From positions 1 to 64,000 of the forward strand of contig JALIHJ010000021.1 of the NCBI GenBank assembly GCA_022984795.1: 64,000 bases of DNA, given 5' to 3'. The DNA comes from Fabrea salina (taxonomy: Eukaryota; Ciliophora; Heterotrichea; Heterotrichida; Fabreidae). Positions 52,850-62,394 of this stretch are shown in pieces. Under the pieces are notes generated by a model. That model saw only the letters and a program-made list of their open reading frames with translations. It did not search any database and was not told the origin of the DNA. Position numbers and translations under genes: made by a program. Within the stretch, counting starts at the first letter, position 1; each line of letters starts with the position of its first letter.

Positions 52850-54583
52850 ATGTCCTCCGACTATATTTTGAGTGAACTCAAACTAGAGAAGATGCTTAAC
52901 TACTTACACAAAGGGTCAGAGGGAACTCAAGCTTTCATCATTAACAAACTGTACTCTTTCTCTCCAGAAAGAGTAACATTCTATTTGCCCCAGTTGTTCA
53001 ACTTTTTCCTGCAGACGTCAGACCCACACCCTATAGCGCGGTTCTTCATTGACGAAAGCATTAGGTCTCACTCTTTCGCTCTGAAACTATACTGGTTTGT
53101 CAGTGCTGCAATGGCAGACGAGTTAGAGAGTCATCAAGTGCTTCTCCAGGAAATGCACCAGAAACTAGAAACAGCCATTGTCAACTCGGCCTTGCCTTAC
53201 AAGAAGTCTTCTGACATCACTGACTACTACCACCAGCTTTCGATTTCTAAGAGAATCAAAGCTGACTATTTCGACTACGAAAAAAGACTAGGAGGGTTGC
53301 TGTGCAAGGCTTCTATAGGTTTGTCTATTATTAGTTCCGACCAGCGGAATCACAAACTTAGGTGCTGGTTACACGAGTTGGACCTTTACATTAACGAAAT
53401 GAGGAACACTCACAAGTCCAATGAAGAAGAAACTAGACTCTTTAGAGGAGTGCACTTGCCTTTTGAGTTCCAAAACAAACAGCCCATCCAAGTAGTCAAA
53501 CTCCACCCCAAGTACAGTTTTTGCTTTAATTCCAAAGCAAGAGTTCCTTACAAGTGCGTGCTTGAATGCGTAAGTAAGGACGAGGAAGCTGTTGAAGTTG
53601 AACACTACAGAAAAAGCAAAGCCAACCCGGTTCTACTCGAACACCTTCTGCAACAAACAAACCTCCAGGAAGAGTCAGAAGCTTCTTCTGAAGAAAACTC
53701 AGACACTCGCAGCACTGAAGCTGAGTGCATGTGGGGTGAGCCTTGGCCAGAGTTCTGTGAGCGCCTTAGAAAGAACTCTTGTTTCGGGCACTTTGAAACT
53801 TGGAACTTAAAAGAAGTCATCGTTAAAGGACTAGACGACCTGAGACAGGAACTACTTGCTATGCAGTTCATACGCAAAATAAAGGATGTTTTTGACTCGG
53901 TCCACCTTAAGTTGTTTTTGAGGCCCTACGACATTTTGATTCTGAGCAACAACATGGGCATGATTGAGTGCATTCCTAACACGCACTCTATCCACTCCAT
54001 CAAGAAAAGAACCCCTAACTTCACTAGTCTGTTGAACTTCTTTACTGACTACTACGAAGACTTCTTGGAAGCCCAAAAAAACTTTGTAGAGAGTATGGCA
54101 GGTTACTCTTTGGTGTGCTACTTATTGAATCTCCGCGACAGACACAACGGGAACATTTTGCTGGACAACGAAGGACACATAATTCACATTGACTTTGGGT
54201 TTTTCTTAACTTCAAGTCCAGGAGGCAACTTGAACTTTGAAACGTCTCCTTTTAAGCTTACAACTGAAATGGTAGAAGTAATGGGGGGTTACGAGGGCGA
54301 AATGTACAAGTACTTCAAGGTACTTCTGTTCCAAGGATTTATTCAACTCAGAAGGCACTACGAAGAACTAGCAGTCATCTTAGAAATGATGGGGCCTGGA
54401 GAGAACTTGCCTTGCATGCGTGACTTTGAAAGAGCCAAAAGAGAGTTCTTTGAAAGGTTCAGACTAGACTTAGCCGAAGACCAATGCTTTCAGGTAGTGG
54501 AAGGATTGTGTGACAGTTCAGCTGGCAACTGGCGGACTTACCGCTATGACTACTTCCAGTGGCTAACTAATGGAATCTTGTAA
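52850..54583 (+). CDS. PI4KB: Phosphatidylinositol 4-kinase, beta type
   Basis: A 577-aa lipid kinase that makes PI4P, mainly at the Golgi. The N-terminal ~100 residues form the helical (PIK) repeat typical of PI4KB/Pik1 (INKLYSFSPERVTFYLPQLF). A linker with an acidic Ser-rich stretch (EESEASSEENSDTRS) precedes the kinase domain. There the DDLRQELLAMQFIRKIKDVF block, LLNLRDRHNGNILLDNEGHI (catalytic loop, Asp-Arg-His near 429) and IHIDFGFFLTSSPGGNLNFE (DFG near 447, PI4K-type activation loop) identify the type III beta class. It is shorter than animal PI4KB (about 800 aa), mostly by lack of the N-terminal regulatory region. It diverges from the MFS gene over 57 bp. Confidence 0.93.
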   Translation: MSSDYILSELKLEKMLNYLHKGSEGTQAFIINKLYSFSPERVTFYLPQLFNFFLQTSDPHPIARFFIDESIRSHSFALKLYWFVSAAMADELESHQVLLQEMHQKLETAIVNSALPYKKSSDITDYYHQLSISKRIKADYFDYEKRLGGLLCKASIGLSIISSDQRNHKLRCWLHELDLYINEMRNTHKSNEEETRLFRGVHLPFEFQNKQPIQVVKLHPKYSFCFNSKARVPYKCVLECVSKDEEAVEVEHYRKSKANPVLLEHLLQQTNLQEESEASSEENSDTRSTEAECMWGEPWPEFCERLRKNSCFGHFETWNLKEVIVKGLDDLRQELLAMQFIRKIKDVFDSVHLKLFLRPYDILILSNNMGMIECIPNTHSIHSIKKRTPNFTSLLNFFTDYYEDFLEAQKNFVESMAGYSLVCYLLNLRDRHNGNILLDNEGHIIHIDFGFFLTSSPGGNLNFETSPFKLTTEMVEVMGGYEGEMYKYFKVLLFQGFIQLRRHYEELAVILEMMGPGENLPCMRDFERAKREFFERFRLDLAEDQCFQVVEGLCDSSAGNWRTYRYDYFQWLTNGIL

Positions 54584-54601
54584 ACTGGTAGAAGTAAATA
54601 A

Positions 54602-55951
54602 ATGGACTGGTGCGATCCAGGCAAAGTCCTTGAAATCCAAGCGAGTTACTTAAGGTTTCTAGCCTCAGTTTACTCAAGTAAGGAAAGTCTCACTGAAAAC
54701 AAGTCCCCTCCTGTCAAAGATGCTTCGCCAGAACAAATATACAAACCAGAAACAAACCAACCATCAAAAGAGCCCAGACCCAAGAACCCTTTTGACGACG
54801 TTCCTGTCAAGCAGGTCCAGAAGACCTTTGAACAACTTTTGGAAGAAAAACTCCAAACAGAGAAAACTCCAGATTCCGTTAAAAACCGAACAGAGTCTGC
54901 ACCTAAGTTTCTGAAAAGAGGTGAAGGTCAGCTTTGCTCCAGACAAGTTTCTTTGAGTGTGAAAAACTCTCCCCAAAAGAAAACCAATCATTCCAGAAAC
55001 TCATCTAACGACTTCAAAACTGATAAATTTACTCCTAATAAGAGTGAACATGAAAAGCTACTGAGACTTGCCAGACAACTCGAGTTGAAAAAGCGCAAAC
55101 TCGAAGAACGAGAAAAAGACTTAAGTGAGAAAAAAGAACTAACTGACTTTTCCAAAGACAAAGAAATTCTGAAACTCCAAAGTAACCTTAAAAACCTAAA
55201 GGAAACCCAAGCAGCTCTAGAGTCCAAACACAAGCAAGCCATTCAAAAGCTAAAAAACAAAATCCAAACTCTAAAGCATGAAAACTCCCACTTAACAAAC
55301 AAACCAAAAACAACCGCTAAAGAAACCCAAACAGAACCACCTAACCTAAACCAAGAAACCTTTTCAACCCAACTGTACAATAAAACTCAAAACAAACCCA
55401 CAAAACTCCCAGAACCCGCAGTGTTTTTAGAGCCTCCCAAACCCAAACTCCGCAAAAACCGCTCCTCAAGTCTCAACACTTCTCCTAGTAAGTGCAAAAC
55501 TCAAATAGTGACTCAAGATGGCAAGGTGCAGAAACTCTACGAAGACGGCAGGAAAGAAGTTGTCTTCAAAAACGGAATCAGAAGGGAAATCTACCCCAAC
55601 GGCTACAGCGTAGTTTACTTCTCAAACAACGACATCAAACAAATATTTCCAGACGGAAAAACCATATACTACTTTTCAGCTTCCCAAACCATCCAAACTA
55701 CTTTTCCAGACGGACTGAAAGTCCTGAAGTTCTCTAACGGACAAGTTGAAAAGCACTACTCCGACAAGTCCAAAGAAATCGAGTTCCCAGACGGCACTAC
55801 TAAGTGCATTTTTGCCAACGGTGAAGAAGAAACTATATTCTCAGACGGAACTACTCAGAAGCTAGAAACCAACGGAACAGTGCACGTCACTTACCCAAAC
55901 GGAACTAAAGACACTATTTTGCCCAGCGGGAAAAGAGTTAAACGCGTGTAA
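54602..55951 (+). CDS. SAS4: SAS-4/CPAP-like centriole protein (TCP10 G-box domain)
   Basis: A 449-aa protein. Its last ~150 residues are the TCP10/G-box beta-repeat of CPAP/SAS-4: VQKLYEDGRKEVVFKNGIRR, then EIYPNGYSVVYFSNNDIKQI, FPDGKTIYYFSASQTIQTTF, FPDGLKVLKFSNGQVEKHY, FPDGTTKCIFANGEEE and VTYPNGTKDTILPSGKRVK. This single-sheet fibril binds STIL/Ana2 in centriole assembly. A coiled coil lies at about 155-235, and before it a polar region with EPRPKNPFDDVPVKQVQKTF. It is short compared with animal CPAP (about 1340 aa) and has no obvious tubulin-binding PN2-3 motif. In a ciliate it would act in basal-body assembly. Confidence 0.9.
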   Translation: MDWCDPGKVLEIQASYLRFLASVYSSKESLTENKSPPVKDASPEQIYKPETNQPSKEPRPKNPFDDVPVKQVQKTFEQLLEEKLQTEKTPDSVKNRTESAPKFLKRGEGQLCSRQVSLSVKNSPQKKTNHSRNSSNDFKTDKFTPNKSEHEKLLRLARQLELKKRKLEEREKDLSEKKELTDFSKDKEILKLQSNLKNLKETQAALESKHKQAIQKLKNKIQTLKHENSHLTNKPKTTAKETQTEPPNLNQETFSTQLYNKTQNKPTKLPEPAVFLEPPKPKLRKNRSSSLNTSPSKCKTQIVTQDGKVQKLYEDGRKEVVFKNGIRREIYPNGYSVVYFSNNDIKQIFPDGKTIYYFSASQTIQTTFPDGLKVLKFSNGQVEKHYSDKSKEIEFPDGTTKCIFANGEEETIFSDGTTQKLETNGTVHVTYPNGTKDTILPSGKRVKRV

Positions 55952-55960
55952 GTATAATAA

Positions 55961-57826
55961 ATGGGACTAGTAGACATAACAGAGAAGTTCTTTTCAGCAG
56001 CAGGGAAACTTTCTTACGGAGAAGTGGTTTGTCTCGACTCGTTCAACTACTTCGACAGCATGTCAGCAATCGAACTAAACGACCCTAAGTTGGACTCAGG
56101 CAAAGTTTTGTTAGACTTGCCTCCTTTGAAAGCAGCAGTAGACCAAGGAGCCATTCCGAGACCTTCTTCCCTGACACAAAACCAACTTTTGCAGTTCTTA
56201 GACCAACAGCTCAAGCACGTTGGCATGTGGCTAGAAGGGCAGTCGCTTCCCCATACAACTTATTCTTGCGTGTACTACTACCTTCCCCAAGTAGTGGAAG
56301 AGCACGCTTTGGTGTCTGCTGCTCTCCAGTTCTATGTCTTCCTTGCTGAGAAGCTCCACGGACTAATCCAGTACAGCACTATTCTAAGAGAAGACGACTA
56401 TGCCTACGCCCCTATGAAGTTCCCTGAGTTCGAAGTCCAAGACGAAGTCCTAGACAGGAACTTACAGAACTCCGAAAAAATGCACTCCGACAACGAAGCT
56501 ATTTTGCTTAGAGTTAAGTTCATGAGGAGTCTGTACTTTTTAGTCAAAGAAGTAACTAAGGACTCAGGACTCAACTTAGAAGCTTTTAAAAACCAAGCCC
56601 AGTCTGCCAAAAAGCAACTCCAAGCCATACTTGAAACCCAAGACCCTTCTGAAGTGCCCAATGTGTTTGACGACAAGTACTCGTTACTGCGACTTTCACA
56701 TTTTTTGCCCAATAAAATATACAAAGCAGAAGAGTACACAAACTCCCAGGCACTTAACAGAATAGACAAGTTCATAACCTGCACAGAAGAAATAGTTAGC
56801 CTAAGTGGAGTCAAAGACCTAGACTACCTTTTTAAAGCAGTGGAGTCCCTGAGTTCCTACGACGTCTTTAGCAGAGTGCTTTGCGAGATGCACCTGTTCC
56901 ACTGGTCGGAACCTAACTTCTTCAGCAACCTTATAGTCAACTCTATGCTCAAGAACGAAGTTGAAGTGGAGTTTATGAAGAAATACGAAGAGTTCAACTT
57001 GTACTTGTCAAGAGTAGATATTGTTTGTAAAGAACTCATACTGCTCAGACTCAAAAACTCCACAAGGCACCGCCGGATCCAAGCCAAGTACTTTTCAGAC
57101 CTGAACATACTCATAAACGAAGCAGACTTTGTAGAAACACATATTTACGGAAGAAACAGACAAGGCTTTGAAAAACAAGCACTGTTTAACTGGATCTTTA
57201 TAAAGGTCATAAAGTGCATGATAGAGTTCTTAGAACTAGGGTTCCCTTTAGAGCTCTACTCACTTGAAGACATAGGAATGGTTATGTTTTATCTGGACTT
57301 TCTGTACGGAGCTTTAATTAACGGCTACTCTGCACTCTTTAAGCACTTAGACTCTAAGTCAGCCAAGAAGCGACGTAAAAAGACCAACCTCAAAGAAGTT
57401 GAACACCATCTTAGAAAAGTTCAGGCACTCCAAGTCATTTGCAGAGGAATGGTTCGAGTGTATGTGTTGCTTGACTCCCAAAACTTACTGCCTGCTTTAG
57501 AAACAGACCTAGAAACAGCCCGATTCAAAAAGCGCTTCCAGCCTTTTCAGCAACTCCAAGTTCCCCAGCCACTTGATTACAGTTCTTACTCCAGCATCAA
57601 GAATCTTAAGGACTCCATGACTCCCAATCAGATGGCTGAAGCAGCTCGTGAGTGCATGGAAACAGCTAGGACACAACTCAACGCCCTAACTGACGTTAAG
57701 GAGCTTTTGAGAACGTGTGTGAGAAACTCACTTGCGCTGACTAAAGCAGAAAAGTCCCAGTGGAAAGTAACTCCATCGTTTGCTAGGACTGAACACCCTG
57801 TGTACCCGGTTTGGATCTTAGATTAA
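55961..57826 (+). CDS. NAA35: NatC N-acetyltransferase auxiliary subunit NAA35 (MAK10)
   Basis: A 621-aa homologue of NAA35/Mak10, the large scaffold of the NatC complex that acetylates N-termini such as Met-Leu and Met-Ile on ribosomes. Family N-terminal blocks are clear: DITEKFFSAAGKLSYGEVVC, then SFNYFDSMSAIELNDPKLDS (animal LFDAMSAIEMMDPKMD), and VDQGAIPRPSSLTQNQLLQF. ECMETARTQLNAL (animal AKEAAKKAKVL-like) lies in the C-terminal third. Length fits (animal about 725 aa). The start is the ATG in AATAAATGG, 9 bp after SAS-4. Confidence 0.92.
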   Translation: MGLVDITEKFFSAAGKLSYGEVVCLDSFNYFDSMSAIELNDPKLDSGKVLLDLPPLKAAVDQGAIPRPSSLTQNQLLQFLDQQLKHVGMWLEGQSLPHTTYSCVYYYLPQVVEEHALVSAALQFYVFLAEKLHGLIQYSTILREDDYAYAPMKFPEFEVQDEVLDRNLQNSEKMHSDNEAILLRVKFMRSLYFLVKEVTKDSGLNLEAFKNQAQSAKKQLQAILETQDPSEVPNVFDDKYSLLRLSHFLPNKIYKAEEYTNSQALNRIDKFITCTEEIVSLSGVKDLDYLFKAVESLSSYDVFSRVLCEMHLFHWSEPNFFSNLIVNSMLKNEVEVEFMKKYEEFNLYLSRVDIVCKELILLRLKNSTRHRRIQAKYFSDLNILINEADFVETHIYGRNRQGFEKQALFNWIFIKVIKCMIEFLELGFPLELYSLEDIGMVMFYLDFLYGALINGYSALFKHLDSKSAKKRRKKTNLKEVEHHLRKVQALQVICRGMVRVYVLLDSQNLLPALETDLETARFKKRFQPFQQLQVPQPLDYSSYSSIKNLKDSMTPNQMAEAARECMETARTQLNALTDVKELLRTCVRNSLALTKAEKSQWKVTPSFARTEHPVYPVWILD

Positions 57827-57834
57827 CTATAATG

Positions 57835-58560
57835 CTAGTAGAGTTGAGACAAAATGTGGTTGTCGTACTCGTCTTTGGTTTCAATTAAGTTTTCGAGGTC
57901 CTGAACGTCTAAGTTGAGGTCAGCCACCTTAAGGGTGTTTAGTTTCTTCCAAGTAAAAGAAACAGGGTTCCTGCGGAGTCTAAACTTACTAGTGTAGCTG
58001 TTAGTTGAATTCTGAGAAGCCACTGCATCAGAAGGCAAAAGCCTTCTAGCAAAGACTTTTCTGGGAATTTCACTTGAAAAGTGTACATGGGACTCTTTAG
58101 GTTTTTGAAGTAACTTTCGGAGTTCCTTTTTTGTTTGGCTTTCGGGTAAGCTTCCGTGGATTGCGGTTACTATGTCTTTGAGGAGGTTTTTGAAGTTCTT
58201 AAAAGTAATGTAGCCTGTTTGGTAGGAGTAGTTTTTGAAGATCCTCAGTAGTTGGTGACTTTCGAGTTTCTCAAGTATTTTAAAATCTTTACAAAACTTG
58301 AAGTAGTTTGATTGGTTCCAAACCTTAAGTTCTTGGTTGAGCTGGTCAAACGTAGGAGTACTTGCAGTGGGCTTCTGCTGGATTGCGTAAAGCAAAAAGA
58401 TGTTGTTGACTCCTTTAGTGTCTTTCAAAACTGGTGTTTTGAGTGAAGACTTCAAAATCTTGTGACTGGGATCGTTGTGGACCTGGGGAAGGTGTCTGAT
58501 TCTTTGCTTAGAACCTTTCAGGTCTTTGTTAGGTCTTAGATTTTTGGATTCAGGTAACAT
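57835..58560 (-). CDS. Protein with EF-hand-like helical segment, function unknown
   Basis: A 241-aa basic protein. A central block, YFKFCKDFKILEKLESHQLL then RIFKNYSYQTGYITFKNFKN, resembles paired EF-hand-like helices (helix, loop, helix, short strand) seen in several ciliary proteins, but the calcium-binding Asp/Glu pattern is missing. N-terminal and C-terminal parts are disordered. No family assigned. It precedes, 6 bp downstream, no further gene on this strand; its upstream neighbour on the same strand is the disordered protein at 58567-59955. Confidence 0.6.
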   Translation of the reverse strand: MLPESKNLRPNKDLKGSKQRIRHLPQVHNDPSHKILKSSLKTPVLKDTKGVNNIFLLYAIQQKPTASTPTFDQLNQELKVWNQSNYFKFCKDFKILEKLESHQLLRIFKNYSYQTGYITFKNFKNLLKDIVTAIHGSLPESQTKKELRKLLQKPKESHVHFSSEIPRKVFARRLLPSDAVASQNSTNSYTSKFRLRRNPVSFTWKKLNTLKVADLNLDVQDLENLIETKDEYDNHILSQLY

Positions 58561-58566
58561 TTATAA

Positions 58567-59955
58567 TTAAATAAACTTAGCATACAGGGCGTCTTGGGAC
58601 ATAGGAATGAGCTTTTCGTCATAACTAAAAGGAGTGGGCGATGGTGTCTCCAGAAGCATAGGAGAAGAACTGCCTTCTGGCCTTTTCCGGTAGAACTCAC
58701 TTAAAAACATTTCTTGGGACTTTTTGTGGAGTTGGTGGAAGTCCAAGCTAGGGTCGGGTGTGCTGTTTTCTGAGCCAAGACAAGAGTTCTTGCATATGTT
58801 CTTAGTGGCTTCTTCCCACCTAATGCGAAAAGGCTTGTAAGAGTCAGCTGAAGAAAAAAGCTCTAGAGGAGGCACAGGCATGCTTCTGGTGCAGTCTTCA
58901 GGAGACTCCTCAGTGATAATTGTGAGTTCTTCTCCTTTTGAGAACTGCCGCATGATTGGTCCATGCAGGAACTTGTCTGCAATTTCCATAAGTTCATTTT
59001 CGTCCTGAGTTGCTTCGCTCTTGGACCTTTTGGTCTCACTGGGGTACCTGGGAGTTTCGAAGTCCCGGTCGTAAGGAATAGAAGTTCCTGTGTTTTCTAG
59101 TGACTGACTTTCGAGCTTTGTAAAGGTGCCTTCGAGTGAGTTGTCTAAAGGAATCATTTTGGTGTAGAGGGAGTTGGCTTTGGACTCTTCTAAGAGTATT
59201 GAGGAAGACTCGAACAAGTTTTGAGAGCGAGACTCTAGTGACTCTTCAGGTTCTTCAGTTTGAATAGCTGAGTTCTTCAAGTTGGCTTTTGAAGAGTCCT
59301 GTGTTGAGCTTACGAAGTCCTGGGGTTCGTAATGCTTTTCTGTTTCTGCAAATGCTTTTTCTTCAGAACTGTGAGAAATTGGAATTTCAGGCTGCTTGTT
59401 CATGGCCATGAGCACTTTGAACTGGTTTCTGTCTTTGTGGACTTCTTGCTTGATTTTAGAGTCGACTTTTTTGAGGTAAACAGGTATTTTTCTAGGAGTT
59501 TGTTTGTTAACAGGCGAGCGACTTTGAATTTTGAGTGGAGGTTGCGTAATGGTGGGTGGGTTCTTTGGAGTGGAAGCACTTCTGTTGGGGTGCTTGTGTT
59601 TTCTCTGGCCTTTAGGACTAGGAGTGGCCCTTGCGTCTCTGAACCTAGGAGTTTCTTCTACTCGGTGTTTGACTGTTTGGCGTTGCAAAGGAGGTTTGCG
59701 TTGGGCAGGGGTTGTTTGGGTGTTAGAGTGCATAAAGCAGGTGAGTTTGCGGAGTTCTTCTTTCATAGAGTTGAGTTGTTGTTGGATCTTTGGAGGTTTT
59801 TTAGCTAGGTTCCAAATAGCATCAATGTTTGTTTCAACTCCTTGTAAAGAGTTTATTCCTATTAAAAAGGTTGCAATGGCTGCGCTGCTTCTTTGGTCAG
59901 TTGGGAAGTAGGAGAGGTAGTTTGAAATAACGGGGTGCGAAAGCACTTCTTCCAT
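58567..59955 (-). CDS. Large disordered protein with small N-terminal helical domain, function unknown
   Basis: A 462-aa protein. Residues 1-75 are helical (EEVLSHPVISNYLSYFPTDQ, SSAAIATFLIGINSLQGVET) and may be a small LisH- or CRA-like oligomerisation domain. Then a short coiled coil (IQQQLNSMKEELRKLTCFMH), a basic Pro/Arg/Lys-rich region, and an acidic Ser-rich region. Two conserved-looking pieces close the protein: KPFRIRWEEATKNICK and EMFLSEFYRKRPEGSSS. The start is the ATG before EEVLSH; five upstream codons open with TTG. Such proteins are common in basal bodies and cortex; no family assigned. Confidence 0.65.
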   Translation of the reverse strand: MEEVLSHPVISNYLSYFPTDQRSSAAIATFLIGINSLQGVETNIDAIWNLAKKPPKIQQQLNSMKEELRKLTCFMHSNTQTTPAQRKPPLQRQTVKHRVEETPRFRDARATPSPKGQRKHKHPNRSASTPKNPPTITQPPLKIQSRSPVNKQTPRKIPVYLKKVDSKIKQEVHKDRNQFKVLMAMNKQPEIPISHSSEEKAFAETEKHYEPQDFVSSTQDSSKANLKNSAIQTEEPEESLESRSQNLFESSSILLEESKANSLYTKMIPLDNSLEGTFTKLESQSLENTGTSIPYDRDFETPRYPSETKRSKSEATQDENELMEIADKFLHGPIMRQFSKGEELTIITEESPEDCTRSMPVPPLELFSSADSYKPFRIRWEEATKNICKNSCLGSENSTPDPSLDFHQLHKKSQEMFLSEFYRKRPEGSSSPMLLETPSPTPFSYDEKLIPMSQDALYAKFI

Positions 59956-59973
59956 TTTAATACTTAACAATTA

Positions 59974-61371
59974 CTACAGGTCATCACTTAGTTCAAGGTT
60001 AAGGTGAGGGTTGGGAACTCCTTGAGAAATCAAACTCATCATTTGGTCTCGGAAGCTCCTCAGAGCTGCCCTAACGTCTTTTACCCTTTTTTGAACTATT
60101 TGTTTGAGTAGGGGAAGTAGTTCTTTTAGAGCATTGTCGTTAGGGTCTTCGAACCAACTCCGAATAAGTATTCCGTTGTCTGGTTGCATTTGGAAGTTCT
60201 CTGCAACGTTGTCTACAATGATCATTTTAGTTAGCTCTCTTCCTGTCCTGGAAAGGTCTTTAATGAAGTAACTTCCAGCAGGAATGGCGTGCTGTCTATA
60301 AAGTCTGTGACTTATCCACCCACAAGAGTCCACTTCGTCCAGCACCCAGTCTGCGTATTCCTGCAAAGCTGCTGTAAAAATGACTACTTCGTAGTACCTG
60401 GACACTTGTTCTAAAAACTCGTAGCACCCGGGCCTAACTAAGTACCTTCCAGTGTTGCCTTCTTCAATATAGTGCACAAGGGTTTCGTCCAAGTCCAGCA
60501 CAAGGGTGTAGGCTCCTTCTCCTACAGAAGGAAGGTAAGGTGCTTCTACCAAAGGCAAGTCTGTTTCAAAGTCCACCGACTCTGTGGTGTTTAGAGTTTG
60601 CGGATCTTGTTCTGTTTCTTGCCTGACTTTTTCTTTAAGTGCCTCTCGCACTTGTAGGACTTCGAAGTTGTTGATGTCCTTTAGTACTTGGCTGATGCTG
60701 TACAAAAGTTCCCTTACTCCTCTAGACAGCACTGCTCCTGGATTAGTGTGCAGTTGGGCTACTTCTTCAATCTTTTCCTTTACCATGCTGTTTTGGGCTT
60801 TCAACAAGGACACGTTTTGGCTCTTAGAAGTGCGCGTTTTCCGCTTATTGAAAGTAATGGCTTGCAGAGTAACTGCCCAAGAGTTAGTTGAGTAAGAGTT
60901 GGGAAGTCTGTGCAAAACTATGTCGATCAGTACTAAAAAGTTCTGGTGGATGTTTTCAAGCAGTTCGCTAAGGGCTTCTGTGGCAGAGGTGTTTCCGAGA
61001 GCAGTGTGGTCTAGAAACTGTGCTAGGGAGACTCCTACAGCTTCTAGAATTACAGCTTCTCTTAAAGACTGCTTGACCTCTTCCCGCTTGAACAGTCCGT
61101 CTATTCTGACAATGGAGTTTTCGTCAGTGATTTCCCACCAGTTTTCACACTCTTCAATAGCACTTTCGGAGTTTTGGATTTTATCAATGAGTATACTTAG
61201 TATCTCCTCAATGTTAACTAAGTCTTCTAAGTTAATAAAGAACTTTTTTGTAGGTGGTTCAATGGGTCTGTCTGGGTCGGCTAAGTAGTGGTTTGACTTT
61301 TTGTTAGAAAAAGTTGTGGGTTTAGGAACTTTACTGCTCACTAAGGCGTTTTTTACAATCCTTTTCGACAT
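59974..61371 (-). CDS. FCP1/SCP-type (CTD small phosphatase-like) protein phosphatase
   Basis: A 465-aa protein with a C-terminal HAD-type NIF/FCP1-homology phosphatase domain (about 280-440). The catalytic motif is LVLDLDETLVHY near 290 (DxDxT/V). The other domain blocks are YLVRPGCYEFLEQVSRYYEV, VIFTAALQEYADWVLDEVD, RQHAIPAGSYFIKDLSRTGR and MIIVDNVAENFQMQPDNGIL. The last resembles CTDSPL2/HSPC129. It should remove phosphate from Ser/Thr of proteins, such as the RNA polymerase II tail or SMAD-like targets. The N-terminal ~250 residues are helical and family-unassigned. Confidence 0.9.
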   Translation of the reverse strand: MSKRIVKNALVSSKVPKPTTFSNKKSNHYLADPDRPIEPPTKKFFINLEDLVNIEEILSILIDKIQNSESAIEECENWWEITDENSIVRIDGLFKREEVKQSLREAVILEAVGVSLAQFLDHTALGNTSATEALSELLENIHQNFLVLIDIVLHRLPNSYSTNSWAVTLQAITFNKRKTRTSKSQNVSLLKAQNSMVKEKIEEVAQLHTNPGAVLSRGVRELLYSISQVLKDINNFEVLQVREALKEKVRQETEQDPQTLNTTESVDFETDLPLVEAPYLPSVGEGAYTLVLDLDETLVHYIEEGNTGRYLVRPGCYEFLEQVSRYYEVVIFTAALQEYADWVLDEVDSCGWISHRLYRQHAIPAGSYFIKDLSRTGRELTKMIIVDNVAENFQMQPDNGILIRSWFEDPNDNALKELLPLLKQIVQKRVKDVRAALRSFRDQMMSLISQGVPNPHLNLELSDDL

Positions 61372-61378
61372 ATATTAA

Positions 61379-61777
61379 TTAAAGTTTGAACTTGCATACT
61401 TTAAAAGCCTTTTGGCTAGAACACCTGAGGATATTTCTCCTAAGATTTATATCCATATTTGCTTGGAGTTTGCAAAGGTCGCCTTGACTAGGTTTTCTAA
61501 GCTTTTTAGGCTTGATGAAGCAAGAACTCAATACTGTAGGGGTTCTGTTTTCTCTTGGCTTTTTAGTCTGAGAACTGGCTTTGGTTTTGCGCATAAGCTT
61601 TATTTTGGTGTTCGGCGAGCTTTCACTGTAAGTTTTAGTATGCTGAGCATAGCGCACAGGGAATTTTTGGGGCTGCGGTTTGTAGTCGCGCTTAAAAAGA
61701 GTGTTGAGTGTGTCCTTAGTAAGTCTTCTCTGCTTGTAAATAACTTCTTTGAGTGCAGCGTAAGAAATCTTAGACAT
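61379..61777 (-). CDS. Small basic protein, function unknown
   Basis: A 132-aa protein, very basic (MRKTKASSQTKKPRENRTPT, FIKPKKLRKPSQGDLCK), with a helical N-terminus (SKISYAALKEVIYKQRRLTK). No domain recognised. The start used is the ATG before SKISYAALKE; the open frame further upstream overlaps the divergent STPGR gene and gives an unlike hydrophobic sequence. It lies 7 bp upstream of the phosphatase start. Confidence 0.6.
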   Translation of the reverse strand: MSKISYAALKEVIYKQRRLTKDTLNTLFKRDYKPQPQKFPVRYAQHTKTYSESSPNTKIKLMRKTKASSQTKKPRENRTPTVLSSCFIKPKKLRKPSQGDLCKLQANMDINLRRNILRCSSQKAFKVCKFKL

Positions 61778-61811
61778 TATATAGTATCTTAGGCATATAT
61801 GGCAACTAAAA
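61778..61811. promoter_or_regulatory. 34-bp divergent intergenic space
   Basis: The space between the start codons of the small basic protein (minus) and the STPGR protein (plus). It is rich in ATAT and TATATGG words and must hold both transcription starts unless these lie in coding sequence. Confidence 0.45.
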
Positions 61812-62363
61812 ATGAGCACCGTTTCAGTAATATTCCCAGAACTACCTATTACCCATAAAAGAAAAACCTCTTCGATCTCTCCCAAACGAGCAAGCTTCAA
61901 CACCTCTTCCAGAAGAGTCTCTAGGTTCAGTATCTCAGACCCACTCAACCACAACTTAATGACTCCAGGACCTGGAAGCTACTCGCTGAATCCCACCAAG
62001 AAGCACTCTAAGCTCAGTCAGTTTTTCGTAAGGACGCGGAACAGCGCCAACCGAAGCTCAGAGGCTTCTCCTTCCCGCGAACTGCACTTCGAAAGGGCTG
62101 AAAGCCAAAAACGAAACCAAACTATTGTATACCCCCACCAACAAAAAGGAATCACTCTGTACAAATCTTCTGCAGAAAGGGGCTTGTGGGAACCCAAAAA
62201 CATTTCCCACACCTATAGACTGCCTTCAAGAGGAAACCCTGGCCCTGGTAACTATTACTACGAACCCTCTTCTAACCGAAGTTCTTCTGTGCCCTTCAAC
62301 TCCACTTCACCCAAACTCGACTTCAGACCTAAACAAGGACCAGGACCAGGTTACTACAACTAA
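61812..62363 (+). CDS. STPGR-repeat (SHIPPO/ODF3-like) ciliary protein
   Basis: A 183-aa basic protein with Pro-Gly-Pro-Gly repeats: MTPGPGSYSLNPTKKHS, GNPGPGNYYYEPSS and, at the end, KQGPGPGYYN, the STPGR (SHIPPO) motif of ODF3, CIMAP and related microtubule inner or outer doublet proteins. FVRTRNSANRSSE and YRLPSRGNPGPG fit the R-rich spacers of the family. It likely binds the axonemal or cortical microtubules. Convergent with the next gene over 31 bp. Confidence 0.85.
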   Translation: MSTVSVIFPELPITHKRKTSSISPKRASFNTSSRRVSRFSISDPLNHNLMTPGPGSYSLNPTKKHSKLSQFFVRTRNSANRSSEASPSRELHFERAESQKRNQTIVYPHQQKGITLYKSSAERGLWEPKNISHTYRLPSRGNPGPGNYYYEPSSNRSSSVPFNSTSPKLDFRPKQGPGPGYYN

Positions 62364-62394
62364 TAATCGAACTTTAATTACCAAAATAAATTAT

